DNA of 64,000 nt. Origin: an uncultured Oscillospiraceae bacterium (GTDB taxonomy: Bacteria > Bacillota > Clostridia > Oscillospirales > Oscillospiraceae). Numbering within the stretch: position 1 is the first letter of the stretch; each line of letters starts with the position of its first letter. Positions 25,385-35,500 of this stretch are shown here, one piece after another. The stretch is taken from contig CANPYK010000006.1 in NCBI GenBank assembly GCA_947588605.1, positions 1 through 64,000 of the forward strand, in the 5' to 3' direction. Under the pieces are notes generated by a model. The model did no database searches, was not told the origin of the DNA, and saw nothing but the letters and a program-made list of their open reading frames with translations. Position numbers and translations under genes: made by a program.

Positions 25385-27142
25385 TCATATCTCTTCCACG
25401 TTGTAGGCCGCCAGGATCTTCTCGTGGATATCCCGGATGCCCTCGGGCTTCTCTATCTTCGGCGCTCTCGGGTCGAGCAGCCACGTCTTCGCCGAATGTG
25501 TCTCGGTGATCTTGAACATAGGCGGCTCCTCCAGGGTGTCGATCTTCAGGCAGAAGGGGTTGCGGGGCGCGAAGGCGTCGCCGGTGATGCTGTTGTAGAG
25601 GGACGGAGGCGTACCCGTGATGGAGTAAAGCTTTTCGCCGCTTTGCGCAAGCTGGGGCAGGGAGCTGAGAAGCGCCCAAGTGTAGGGGTGGTGCGGGTCG
25701 TAGAAGACCTCGTCCACGTTCCCCAGCTCGATGACCTGTCCGGCGTAGAGCACCGCCACGCGGTCGGCGATGTTGGCGACCACGCCCAGGTCGTGGGTGA
25801 TGAACACGATGGTGTAGCCGAACTCCCGCTGGAGGTCCTTGATGAGCTTGAGGATCTGGGCCTGGATGGTCACGTCCAGCGCCGTGGTGGGCTCGTCGCA
25901 GATGAGGATCTTGGGCTGGCAGGAAAGGGCGATGGCGATGACGATCCTCTGGCGCATACCGCCGGAATACTGGAAGGGGTAATCGTCGAAGCGCTGCTCG
26001 GCCTGGGGGATGCCCACCTTGTGCATGAGCTCGATGGCGCGCCTGCGCGCCTCGGCCTCGGAACAGCCCTGGTGGCGCATGATCACGGAGGTGATCTGTT
26101 TGCCGATGGTGACGATGGGGTTGAGGCTGGTCATGGGGTCCTGGAACACGGTGGCGATCCGCCGGCCGCGGATCTGGGTCCAGTCCTTGGAATACTTGAC
26201 GTTGGCCAGGTTCAGGATGCAGGTGCCGTGGAGCTTCTCGGGCGTCTCGTCCAGATACCGGACGCGGAAAGCCACGGCGTCGAAGACCTTGTTGCGCTGG
26301 TTCTCGTCGTCCAGGTCCACGCCTATGGTCATGGCCTTCTTGAGGGCCTTCAAAAGCCCGTTCATCAGCTGGATACGCTTGGTGATGGGGTAGCGGCCGA
26401 TGGAGAGGTAGATCTCCTTGGCCAAGATTTCGTTGCGCTTGGCCTGCTTGTCGGTAATCTCGCCGGCGATCTCCTTGGCGTAGCGGGCCTTGAGCGCCGC
26501 CATCTTGTCGTTGTAGGCGCTTTGATACGCGCTGTCGCTCTTCGCGGCGGCCTTGTGGGCCTTGGCCTTCGCCTCGTTGGCGGCCTTCAGGTCCTTGATT
26601 TGCTTATCAAGCTCCTTGAGCTTCGCGGCGGCGTCGTGGATCTCCTGCTTCTGGCTCTTGGGGTCCAGCGTCTGCTTCTGGTTGAAGAGGTTGGTGCGCT
26701 CGTCGGTCAGGTCCTTCAACGCCTTTTCGGCGGCGGCCTCCTCCTCGTGGGAAAGGCCCATGCGCTGGCTGCGCTCGTCCTTCAGCTTTTCCATGACCTG
26801 CCAGGTGCCGGCGCCGGCCTCCAGCTTGGAGTACTCGTCCAGCCTCGCCTTGGCGTGCTTCATGAAGGACTGGGCCACGGAGCCGTTGCCCACGTGGGTA
26901 TCCGCCAGCTCCTCGTCGTAGAAGATAAGCTGCCCCTCGGAGATGAAGCCGTTGGAATCCAGCATCCCGGCGAAGGTCTTGGTGAACACGGACTTGCCGG
27001 AGCCCGACTCGCCCACGATGGCGATGGACTCATTTTCGTAGATGTCCAGGTCGATGCCCCGGATAGCGGTGAGGATGCGTCCGCGGACGCGGAACTTGAC
27101 GTGCAGGTCCCGCACGGAGAGCAGAACTTTTTTGTCGTCCAT
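25385..27142 (-). CDS. Oligopeptide ABC transporter ATPase, OppD-like, with about 225-aa insertion
   Basis: 585 aa, whereas OppD is usually 320-350 aa. Walker A GESGSGKSV is at about residues 44-52; the Q-loop VFQDPMTSLNP is delayed to about residue 340, followed by signature YSGGMRQR (about 400) and Walker B ILICDEPTTALD (about 420). The insertion (about 80-305) is charged and helical, with a predicted coiled coil rich in Lys, Glu and Ala (about 120-225). ATPase motifs are intact, so the protein is probably active, with an extra cytoplasmic arm. It belongs to the oppABCDF-like operon. Confidence 0.9.
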   Translation of the reverse strand: MDDKKVLLSVRDLHVKFRVRGRILTAIRGIDLDIYENESIAIVGESGSGKSVFTKTFAGMLDSNGFISEGQLIFYDEELADTHVGNGSVAQSFMKHAKARLDEYSKLEAGAGTWQVMEKLKDERSQRMGLSHEEEAAAEKALKDLTDERTNLFNQKQTLDPKSQKQEIHDAAAKLKELDKQIKDLKAANEAKAKAHKAAAKSDSAYQSAYNDKMAALKARYAKEIAGEITDKQAKRNEILAKEIYLSIGRYPITKRIQLMNGLLKALKKAMTIGVDLDDENQRNKVFDAVAFRVRYLDETPEKLHGTCILNLANVKYSKDWTQIRGRRIATVFQDPMTSLNPIVTIGKQITSVIMRHQGCSEAEARRRAIELMHKVGIPQAEQRFDDYPFQYSGGMRQRIVIAIALSCQPKILICDEPTTALDVTIQAQILKLIKDLQREFGYTIVFITHDLGVVANIADRVAVLYAGQVIELGNVDEVFYDPHHPYTWALLSSLPQLAQSGEKLYSITGTPPSLYNSITGDAFAPRNPFCLKIDTLEEPPMFKITETHSAKTWLLDPRAPKIEKPEGIRDIHEKILAAYNVEEI

Positions 27143-27155
27143 CTGCGCGCCCTCC

Positions 27156-28136
27156 TCACATATGCGTCCTGGGGTCGGAAGCGTCGCCCAGGTTCTGGCC
27201 GGTCACATAGAGCACGACGGTGATGACGGAGGCCACCGCCACAGGCGTCCAGAACTCCCAGCCCCAGCCGGGGGTGACCATGGCGTTCTGCGCCTCGTAG
27301 ATAAGGCGGCCCAACGTCTGCTCGCTGATACCGAGGCCGATGTAGGAGAGGAACACCTCGGAGGAGATGTACCCCGGTATGGCCGCGGCGATCTCAAGCA
27401 CGATAACGCTGGTCATGAAGGGCAGGATATTCCTCATCGCGATCTTGAAGATATTTGTGCCCAGGCACCGCGACGCTAAGTTGTACTCGTGATCCCGGAT
27501 GATGATGACTCGCGTCCTGATGTAGTACGCCATGCCCAGCCATCCGATGATCGTCATGGCAAAGACCAGCGTCCAGAAGCTCGGTGAGAAGATCATAACG
27601 AGGACGGAAATGATAAGCGTCGATGGTACGTTGCCCAGAATGTTGTAGACCTCGTTCATGATCATGTCAAATTTTCTGGAAAAGCCCCATATGGCGCCCA
27701 GAATGATACCGATGGTCATGTTTATGGCCGCGCATATGAGCGCCAGAGAGATGGAGATCCTCGACCCGTTCCAGATAGAGTTGAAGGTCGAAGCGCCCGT
27801 GGCTCCCGTACCGAAGAGCCACTTGATGTCGAACCCGAAGTGCTCTATGGCCTCCTTGGGCGACAGGTGGAGCGCCTTCGTATCGCCGATGTTGGAGAAG
27901 GGGTCAACCTCGGGATCGTACCCGATGGCCGTGGGATATACATACGCGAAAACGATCAATATCGCCAGGATCGCCAGCATGATAACGTTGATCTTCTTCC
28001 TGAAGAACACCCGGAAAACCGACTTCCAGTAGGAATATCGGGGCGCGGTGATCTTCTCCGACTCCAGCTTGTTGTGGTCGATCACAGCGAAAAGCTCCGC
28101 GTCGGACAGCTTGTATTTCTTGTTGAAGTCCTCCAT
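27156..28136 (-). CDS. Oligopeptide ABC transporter permease, OppC-like
   Basis: 326 aa. The N-terminal OppC extension (about residues 1-45) and TM helix (about 50-72) precede an external loop and a BPD_transp_1 domain with five or six helices (about 120-315). The EAA-loop-like sequence (about 205-230) should contact the ATPases. Unlike the OppB- and OppD-like partners, this subunit has near-normal length. It starts 6 bp after the stop of the OppB-like gene. Confidence 0.93.
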   Translation of the reverse strand: MEDFNKKYKLSDAELFAVIDHNKLESEKITAPRYSYWKSVFRVFFRKKINVIMLAILAILIVFAYVYPTAIGYDPEVDPFSNIGDTKALHLSPKEAIEHFGFDIKWLFGTGATGASTFNSIWNGSRISISLALICAAINMTIGIILGAIWGFSRKFDMIMNEVYNILGNVPSTLIISVLVMIFSPSFWTLVFAMTIIGWLGMAYYIRTRVIIIRDHEYNLASRCLGTNIFKIAMRNILPFMTSVIVLEIAAAIPGYISSEVFLSYIGLGISEQTLGRLIYEAQNAMVTPGWGWEFWTPVAVASVITVVLYVTGQNLGDASDPRTHM

Positions 28137-28142
28137 ATCCGC

Positions 28143-29735
28143 TCACCTCGCTTTTTCCGTGAAGGAAATTCTCGGGTCAACCACCGCCATCAGCACGTCG
28201 CCGAGGATCAGCGACAGGACGGACAGAATGGCGTAGAACAGCGTCACGCCCACGATGACCGCGTTGTCGTACATGTTGATGGCGTCGATGAGAAGTCCGC
28301 CGGCGCCGGGGACCAGGTAGACGCGCTCGGTGATGAGGGCGCCCGTCATGGCGAAGAGCAGGGAACCGGGGATGCCCTGTATGATGGGTATGGCGGCCAC
28401 CTTCATGACGTGCTTGAAGAAGATCTCCGTCTCGGACATACCGCCTGACCGGGCGAACTTCACGTAATCGGAGTTCATCTGGTCGATCATGTACCGGCGC
28501 ATCCACTTCATCATGCTGGCGATGGAGGGCAGCGCCAGGGATACGATAGGCAATACGTACATCAGCTTCGTGGTGTTGTCCATATCGAACGTCCACGGCA
28601 GCCCTATGGTCCGGCCGATGCCCTTGAACATGAAGATGTACGCCAGGCTCGGCACGGCGGAGATGAACATGATATACACCGTGCCCACCTTATCAAGGAT
28701 TCCCTCTTTATATCTGGCCATCAGCACGCCGACGGGAAGGCCCAGGATGTAGACCATAATGGTGGAGATGATACCGATGACGAACGAGTAGCCAAGTCTC
28801 GACATGCTCTTACGGTTAGCCGAAACATTCGTGTAATCGTCCGTAAATCTCGCCTGGTTGAGGGAGCTGGTTTCTCTGGAGCCCTGGACATAAGTAGCGG
28901 AGTGCAAATCGTCCGCGCTGACTTCCGTAAGGCCCGTGGGGTAGGTGATAAGGCTCTGAACCCAGGAGCCCTGGCTTTGGGTCATGGTCTGGAACACGTC
29001 CACGCCCTGGGTCACCGAGAAGGACGTTCCCAGATGGATATCCAGGAAGTTTTGGTGTATGTACGGGAACGTGTCGTTGAAGTACAGCAGATACTTGTGC
29101 ACCGTGCCGTTACCCAATATGGCGGGAGAAAAAACCTTGTCCTCACCCTTGACCTGCTTTGCCGGGTCGTAAAGGGTAAAGGTAAGTCCCCTGTCTCCAA
29201 TATCCGCGTCCTCGGGGACACGGTGAATATTGTCCAGATAGAAAATCCCCGAAAAATAAGTCCACAAGCGGGAGAACAACGACTTGTCCTTGGCGGCGAA
29301 AAGCGCCGGCTGTCCGCCGGTGGCAACCTTGTTGCGTATGACCACGGCCTTGAGGCGTGTAACGGTGTAGCCCTTTGAGGTATAGTAATCGGTGAAGTCC
29401 TTTATATACTTGGCTGCGATCTCGGAGTCCTGAGAGCCGTCGTCCGCCCGGCCGATAGTGACGGCCTCGGAACGCGTCTCCTCATCGATTTCGCCGTTTT
29501 TCGCTAATTCGTTGACGTAATCGGCATAAGGAACATAGTCCAAATACCCATATTCCTCCCAGCGGCGGTATTTATATGTCGTTCTGTTGTTGTACTTCTG
29601 CTTTGAGAAGTTAACGTCCGAGTTGAAAACCTTCTCCCTGTCCATCAGCCCGTAGACCAAAAGCATTACGATGGTGACCACCAAAACGATCGAGACCGCG
29701 CCGTGGAGCAGCCGCTTCAATACATATTTTGTCAT
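28143..29735 (-). CDS. Oligopeptide ABC transporter permease, OppB-like, with large external insertion
   Basis: 530 aa, against about 306-340 aa for ordinary OppB. TM1 is at about residues 8-30; about 240 residues (about 35-285) of soluble, aromatic-rich sequence then lie outside before the canonical permease helices begin (about 300). The permease half is standard, including the EAA loop (FARSGGMSETEIFFKHV, about 425-441) that docks on the ATPase. The insertion could form an extra substrate-capturing or binding-protein docking domain. It follows oppA-like with a hairpin in the gap. Confidence 0.9.
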   Translation of the reverse strand: MTKYVLKRLLHGAVSIVLVVTIVMLLVYGLMDREKVFNSDVNFSKQKYNNRTTYKYRRWEEYGYLDYVPYADYVNELAKNGEIDEETRSEAVTIGRADDGSQDSEIAAKYIKDFTDYYTSKGYTVTRLKAVVIRNKVATGGQPALFAAKDKSLFSRLWTYFSGIFYLDNIHRVPEDADIGDRGLTFTLYDPAKQVKGEDKVFSPAILGNGTVHKYLLYFNDTFPYIHQNFLDIHLGTSFSVTQGVDVFQTMTQSQGSWVQSLITYPTGLTEVSADDLHSATYVQGSRETSSLNQARFTDDYTNVSANRKSMSRLGYSFVIGIISTIMVYILGLPVGVLMARYKEGILDKVGTVYIMFISAVPSLAYIFMFKGIGRTIGLPWTFDMDNTTKLMYVLPIVSLALPSIASMMKWMRRYMIDQMNSDYVKFARSGGMSETEIFFKHVMKVAAIPIIQGIPGSLLFAMTGALITERVYLVPGAGGLLIDAINMYDNAVIVGVTLFYAILSVLSLILGDVLMAVVDPRISFTEKAR

Positions 29736-29774
29736 TGTTCTCCACGTACCTCTTTCACTGTTTTTATGCGCGTA

Positions 29775-29798
29775 GGGGGCGGGGAAAACCCCGCCCCC
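29775..29798 (-). terminator. Hairpin between oppA-like and oppB-like genes
   Basis: A 10-bp GC stem, GGGGGCGGGG/CCCCGCCCCC, with no T-run. In binding-protein operons such hairpins often stabilise the upstream message or attenuate downstream genes, which would give more binding protein than permease. Confidence 0.5.
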
Positions 29799-29846
29799 TT
29801 ATTGGTTCAGTTGAGGTTCCCTGCTTGATTGTTGCAGGTGTGCTTC

Positions 29847-32123
29847 TTACCAGAGGCCCACGTTCTGCATCATGCCGCCGGTGGGAAGCATGGTGTCGAG
29901 GTAGGTCTGCGCGTCGCCGTAGTCGGGACCCCATCCGGAGGAGCCGCCGAAGTCGAAGTTGAATTGATAACCGAACTCGCCCTTGTAAGCGGCGTTGCTG
30001 ACGTTATCGGAATCGCCCTCGGAGGAGATCAGATTGATGATAACGAGTCCGCCCAGCGCGTCCTCGATGGACTTCTTGGTGGCCTGGTCAATGGACTGGC
30101 CGGTGGTGCTGTAATCGCGATAGCAGTAGTCAAGGTAGATGGGATACTCCTTGCTCACGAGGATACCCTCGGCGGCAAGCTCCTCAACGGCCTTGTCCAG
30201 ATACTCCTTGGCCTTGGTGGGGTTGTACCAGCCGTCGAAGCCGAAGCTGGAGCCCGCGCCGTCGTTGCCGGCAGGATCCCAGGCCTTGATGCCGGCGTTA
30301 TCGGCGTCGAGCTGGGCCTGAAGGACCTCGCCGTAATAGGTGCCGGCGGGGAAGGTGGTGGCGGTGCCGTTGATGTCAACGGTGAACTCCTTGGCGGAAA
30401 CGATAAAGGAGCCGGGGGTGTAGGAGTTGGTCAGAGCGGCGTACTTCAGATCCTCGCCGACGCTGTAAGCGTTGGAGGTGGCGCGGTCACGGGCCATAGC
30501 CAGAGCCATGCGGAAGTTGTGGTTGAGCTTGGCGGCGGCGGTGCGCTCGGCCTGGGTCACGGTCTGGGGAGAACGCATGACGCTCTCGTCGTTGAAGTTG
30601 GCGTAAGCGTAACGGTTGATGTTGATCCAGTTGATGAAGGAGGTATCGTCATCGAGGACGGTGTAGGCATACTTGTCAAAGTAGTTCTTTCCGTCGGGGT
30701 CGTCGGGGACCTTGGTGGCCTTGGCCTGCTCAAGAGCGGCGGCGCCCAGGCCGAGGCTGGCGGTAGTGCCGCCGATGAAGCTGTTCCAGCCAAGCAGAGG
30801 ATCAGTGCCGTCGTTGTAACGGACAGTGATGGTGTCGATGGTCACGGCGTCAGCGTTCCAGTAAGCGGGGTTCTTGGAGTAAGCGATGGTGTTCTGATAG
30901 GTGTAGTTGGTCACGAGGTAAGGACCGCAGTAGGCGATGTGCTGGGGGTCCTTGCCGTAATAGTAATCATCGGCGCCATTGTCGAACTCAGCGCCGAACT
31001 TACCGCCCTGAGAGGTGTAGTACTCGCGGCAGAGAGGAGCCACGGCGCTGTAGCCGAGAACGGTCTCGAACCACGGGGTGGGCTCGCTGAGGGTGAAGAC
31101 CAGGGTGTAGTCGTCAACAGCCTTAACGCCGACCTGGCTGAAGTCGGTGACGTCGCCGGAGACATACTCGGGCAGGTTCTTGACGCAGGGGATAACGCTG
31201 GACAGAAGCCCGCCGCAGTCGGCGGCGTGCTGAACGGCGGCGACCCAGTCGTCAGCCTTCACGTCGGTGATCTCGGTACCCTGATAGGTGACCCACTTCA
31301 CGCCCTTGCGGATGTGGAAGGTGTATGTAAGCCCGTCAGCGGACTTCTCCCAGCTCTCGGCGAGGGCGGGCTGCTGGACGTTCTTGGCGTCATAGGCCAG
31401 AAGGCCCTCCCAGGTGGGGCTGACGGCGCGGCCGACCTGGGTCTTGTTGGTGCTGAGGGTATCCCAGGTGTCGGGGTCCTCGCCGCTGGCAAAGAAGGTG
31501 TTGAAGGTGTTCTGCAGGGTCACGCCGTTGTCGGCGGCCCACTGCTCGACATACGCGATGTACTCGTCAGCGGTGGAGCACTCGGACCACTTGGCGGTGA
31601 ACGCGGCGCGCTCGTCGGGGGTGAGGATACGGTCGGCGATCAGGTAGCTCTTAATGGCGCGCCAGTCGCCGTCAAGGCCCCAGGATACGGTGGGGTTGGT
31701 ACGCGGAATGATCTTGCTGATGGCGTAGTTGCCCGCGTCATTCTCATAGGGCAGGACGACGCCGGTCTCCAGGAGCTTGGCCTCGGCGATCGCCATAAGG
31801 CCAAGACGCTTGCCCTGGTCGCCCTCGGCAAGGGCCTTGTTATAGGCCTCCACGTACTCGCTGAAGATCTCGTCGTAGAGGGCGTCGGACGCGGCGTTGT
31901 GGGCGTCCACGTCAACGGCGTCCTGCTTGTTCTTGTCGGCCATCAGGCTGCCGTCATCGACAGGGGGCTGGGGGCCGCCGGGTTCGGTGCTGCCGCCGGG
32001 AGTGCTGGCGCTGCCGGACCCGCTGGGCCCGGTCGTATCGCCGTTGCCGCCCTCGCCGCACGCGGCGACGCTGACGACCATGAGAAGCGCAAGGACCAGG
32101 CAAAGGATTTTGCTCTTTTTCAC
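29847..32123 (-). CDS. Oligopeptide-binding lipoprotein, OppA-like
   Basis: 758 aa from a GTG start (AGGAGG upstream). A lipoprotein signal peptide with lipobox VAAC (about residues 20-23) is followed by a Gly/Ser/Thr/Pro linker and an SBP_bac_5 domain. It is longer than typical OppA (about 540 aa), with roughly 100 extra residues before the conserved LAESWEKSADGLTYTFHIRKGVKW segment (about 259-282). It should be anchored to the membrane outer face and deliver peptides to the permeases encoded downstream. First gene of its operon, preceded by a clear promoter and a leader of about 150 nt. Confidence 0.92.
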   Translation of the reverse strand: MKKSKILCLVLALLMVVSVAACGEGGNGDTTGPSGSGSASTPGGSTEPGGPQPPVDDGSLMADKNKQDAVDVDAHNAASDALYDEIFSEYVEAYNKALAEGDQGKRLGLMAIAEAKLLETGVVLPYENDAGNYAISKIIPRTNPTVSWGLDGDWRAIKSYLIADRILTPDERAAFTAKWSECSTADEYIAYVEQWAADNGVTLQNTFNTFFASGEDPDTWDTLSTNKTQVGRAVSPTWEGLLAYDAKNVQQPALAESWEKSADGLTYTFHIRKGVKWVTYQGTEITDVKADDWVAAVQHAADCGGLLSSVIPCVKNLPEYVSGDVTDFSQVGVKAVDDYTLVFTLSEPTPWFETVLGYSAVAPLCREYYTSQGGKFGAEFDNGADDYYYGKDPQHIAYCGPYLVTNYTYQNTIAYSKNPAYWNADAVTIDTITVRYNDGTDPLLGWNSFIGGTTASLGLGAAALEQAKATKVPDDPDGKNYFDKYAYTVLDDDTSFINWININRYAYANFNDESVMRSPQTVTQAERTAAAKLNHNFRMALAMARDRATSNAYSVGEDLKYAALTNSYTPGSFIVSAKEFTVDINGTATTFPAGTYYGEVLQAQLDADNAGIKAWDPAGNDGAGSSFGFDGWYNPTKAKEYLDKAVEELAAEGILVSKEYPIYLDYCYRDYSTTGQSIDQATKKSIEDALGGLVIINLISSEGDSDNVSNAAYKGEFGYQFNFDFGGSSGWGPDYGDAQTYLDTMLPTGGMMQNVGLW

Positions 32124-32555
32124 GATTTTTTCCTCCTAAAAAGATTTTTATTTTAAAATGTACTCTCGAATAAACCTTTATAGCCGAGGGCCACTTTAAA
32201 AATCTGAATTTTGGGACGTCCAAACTTGCAAATCCGACGGCTTCGCGTTTATTTAACACACTAAAGTCCCGCCGGATAGCATGAATTATACCACAGACTT
32301 TCCAAACATACAAGAAAAAATTTTTTGGATATTCCGCAAAAAATTTGCATTTTTCCCTGAAAATTCAGTCTTTTTACACAAAACGGCACACTTTCTCGTG
32401 ACTTGTGCACAAAAGCTCCCGCGCCGTCCCCAAAAATTTCGTCCCATTGCCCAAATCCCGCTCCCAAACCGCCTTTTCGGGCCCGTTACCTTATATAATA
32501 AGGAGCCGCCCCCACATTCTGTGCTCCCGCCCCGGCGGGGCCGCAACATCTTCCG
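32124..32555. other. Intergenic region between mfd and the opp operon
   Basis: 430 bp without a gene. It is AT-rich from about 32140 to 32440 and holds the opp promoter (32285-32313) and a leader of about 150 nt. The part next to mfd contains a short CCTTAT-ATAAGG palindrome (about 32490-32505) and a GC-rich GCCCCGGCGGGGC hairpin (about 32530). I see no riboswitch I can name. Confidence 0.6.
32285..32313 (-). promoter_or_regulatory. Promoter of the opp operon
   Basis: On the minus strand, TTGTAT (32308-32313), 17 bp and a perfect TATAAT (32285-32290). The leader to the GTG start is about 150 nt. Confidence 0.75.
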
Positions 32556-35500
32556 TCACGCGCCCTTGTAGTCCCGCACAAACGCCACCGCCGCGTTGAC
32601 GGGCCGTTCGCCGGGATTGAGCTTCAGGGAGATCGCCGGCTTGACCCCGGCCTCGATCTTCACCCGCCCCTTATACTTGGGCAGGGCGTACAGGCGGCTG
32701 ACCCTGTCCATTTCAAAATCGCGGATGGAGAAGATGAGCCTTCCGGACTTCTGGCTTATCTCGCTGATGCCCGTGCCGCTGGCCTCGCCCCGCAAAAGCG
32801 CGATGTGGATGAGGGCGTTGACCTCCGCCGGCGGGTCGCCGAAGCGGTCGATGAGCTCGTCGGTCATGTCGTCGGCGTCCTCCTCGGTGCGGATGCGGGC
32901 GATGCGCCGGTAGAGGTCCATGCGCTGTTCCGCGCTCTTCACGTACGCCTCCGGGATGTTGGCGGAGACGGCCAGATCCGCCGCGCACTCCGGCTTTTCC
33001 GGGACCTTCTCGCCCTTCTCCTCGTGAACGGCCTCGTCCAGGAGCTTGAGGTACATGTCGTACCCCACGCTCACGATGTGCCCGGACTGCTCCGCGCCCA
33101 GGATGTTCCCCGCGCCGCGGATCTCCAGGTCCCGCATGGCGATCTTGAAGCCGGAGTTGAACTCCGCAAACTCCCGGATGGCCGAAAGCCGCTTTTCCGC
33201 CACCTCGGAGAGGACCTTGTCCCGCTTGAAGGTGAAGTAGGCGAAGGCCCGCCGGCTGGACCGCCCCACCCGGCCGCGAATTTGGTGGAGCTGGGCAAGC
33301 CCCATCTTGTCCGCGTCCTCGATGATGAGGGTGTTGACGTTGGGGATGTCGATGCCCGTCTCGATGATGGTGGTGCATACCAGAATTTGGATATCCCCCG
33401 TCTGCATGGCCTCCATGACGGCCCCCAGGTGCTCCTCGTCCATCTGGCCGTGGGCCACGGCCACGGTGGCCCCGTCCAGGAGCTCCCGGATTTTCAGCGC
33501 CGTGCGCTCGATGTTCTCCACCCGGTTGTGGAGGTAGTAGACCTGCCCGCCCCGGCTGAGCTCCCGGCGCATGGCGTCACAGAGGACCCCCCAGTCGTGC
33601 TCCAGCACGTAGGTCTGCACCGGCTGGCGGTCAGAGGGTGGTTCCTCGATGGTGGACATATCCCGCACGCCGGAGAGGGCCATGTTCAGCGTCCGGGGGA
33701 TGGGGGTGGCGGAGAGGGTCAGCACGTCCACCTGGCGGGCCAGCTCCTTGAGCCGCTCCTTGTGCTGGACGCCGAAGCGCTGCTCCTCGTCCACCACCAG
33801 AAGGCCCAGCTTTTTGAACCGCACGTCCTTCTGCAAGAGCTTGTGGGTGCCGATGACGATGTCCACGGTCCCGTCCTCCATGCCCTGGAGGGCCTTTTTC
33901 ACCTGGGCCGGCGTGCGAAAGCGGCTCAGGACCTCCACGGACACGGGGAAGCCGTCGAACCGGCGGGCCACGGTCTGGTAGTGCTGTTGGGCCAGGACCG
34001 TGGTGGGCACTAAGATCGCCGCCTGCTTCCCGTCCATGACACACTTCATCACCGCCCGCAGGGCTACCTCCGTCTTCCCGTAGCCCACGTCCCCGCACAG
34101 GAGCCGGTCCATGGGCACCGGGTTTTCCATGTCGGCCTTGATCTCCCGGATGGCCCGGAGCTGGTCGTCCGTCTCCTGGTACTCGAAGTTGTCCTCAAAC
34201 TCCCTCTGCCAGGGGGTGTCCGCGGCGAAGGCGTGGCCCGTGGCCTTCTGCCGCTCGGCCTGGAGCTTCAAAAGCCCGTCCGCCAGGTCCTTCACGGCGG
34301 CCTTGGCCTTCGTCTTGGCCCGGGCCCAGTCCGTGCCGCCCAGCTTACTGAGCTTCACCGGCGCGTCCTCCCCCGCGCCGATATACTTGCTCACCGCGTC
34401 CAACTGCGTGGCGGGGACGTAGAGGCTGTCGGTGCCGGCGTAGGCGATCTTCACGTAGTCCTTCTGGACGCCGTCTACCTCGCGCTTCACCATCCCGGCA
34501 AAGCGCCCGATGCCGTAGACCTCGTGGACCACCAGGTCCCCTACGCTCAAATCGGTGAAGCTGTCCAGCTTCTGCCGGTTGGAGGGCAGCTTGCGCCGCG
34601 CCTTTCGCCGGAAGAGCCCCTGTGTCAACTGGCCCTCGGTGATCACCGCCAGCTTCATGCCGGGGTACTCCAGCCCCGCCGACAGCGTCCCCACGGCGAT
34701 GACGCACGTCCCCGGCTCGGGCAGGCGCGTCAAATCGAAGTCGTAGGCCGTGGAGATGCCTTTATTTTCCAGAAATTCCTTTAATATTTCCGCCCGCCGC
34801 CGGTCCCGGACAAGCACCACCACGCGGCTGCCGGTCTTTTTGTAGTGGGCGATGTCGCTGGCCGCCGTCTCCAAACTCCCGCCGTAGCTGGGCAGCTGTT
34901 TGGCGGTGAGCGTAGCCAGCGTCCGGGGCCGCAGGGGCAGCTGGGAGGCGGTGAAGGACGCCATCATCAGCACCGGGAAATCCCCAAGCCGCTCCACGGC
35001 GGACTCCCAGGGCTCCATGAGCCGCTCCGGCTCGCCCTCCATGACGTTGGCCTCCTTGAGGCCGGTGAGGTCCTGGGCCAGCTGGAGCGTCACGTTTTTC
35101 GCCCGCTCCGTAAGCCTCGTGGGCTCGCACAGCACCACCACGGCGTCAGGCGGCAGGTAGTCCACGGCGGAGGCCGGGGCGTAGAGGAGGTCCAGGTACT
35201 TGTCCGAAGCGGGGAGGCCCCGCCCCTCGCGGACCCGCTCGATATCCGCGAGGATGCCGTCGATGAGCTCCTTTTTGATGCTCCGTTTGCGTCCCAACGT
35301 TTTGGCGTACTCCTCCAGCCGCCGGCAAAGCCCCTCCGGGCCGCCCTCGGCGGCGGTGACGGCGGATTCCCGCGCCGGGAGGATGAGGCACGTCTCCACG
35401 TTCTCCACCCGCCGCTGGGAGGAGACGTCGAAGTACCCCATGCCGTCCACCTCGTCGCCCCAGAACTCGCACCGCACCGGGTAGTCGGCGGCGGGGGAGA

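Noticed and set aside
23942..27223. A 1093-codon open frame on the plus strand opposite the opp and ApbE-like genes
   Set aside because: It is antisense to strongly supported transporter genes, rich in Val/Gly/Asp/His as expected for the complement of GC-rich coding DNA, and has no RBS or domain.
29829..32156. A 775-codon plus-strand frame opposite the oppA-like gene
   Set aside because: A complementary-strand shadow of the binding-protein gene; no motif or start signal.
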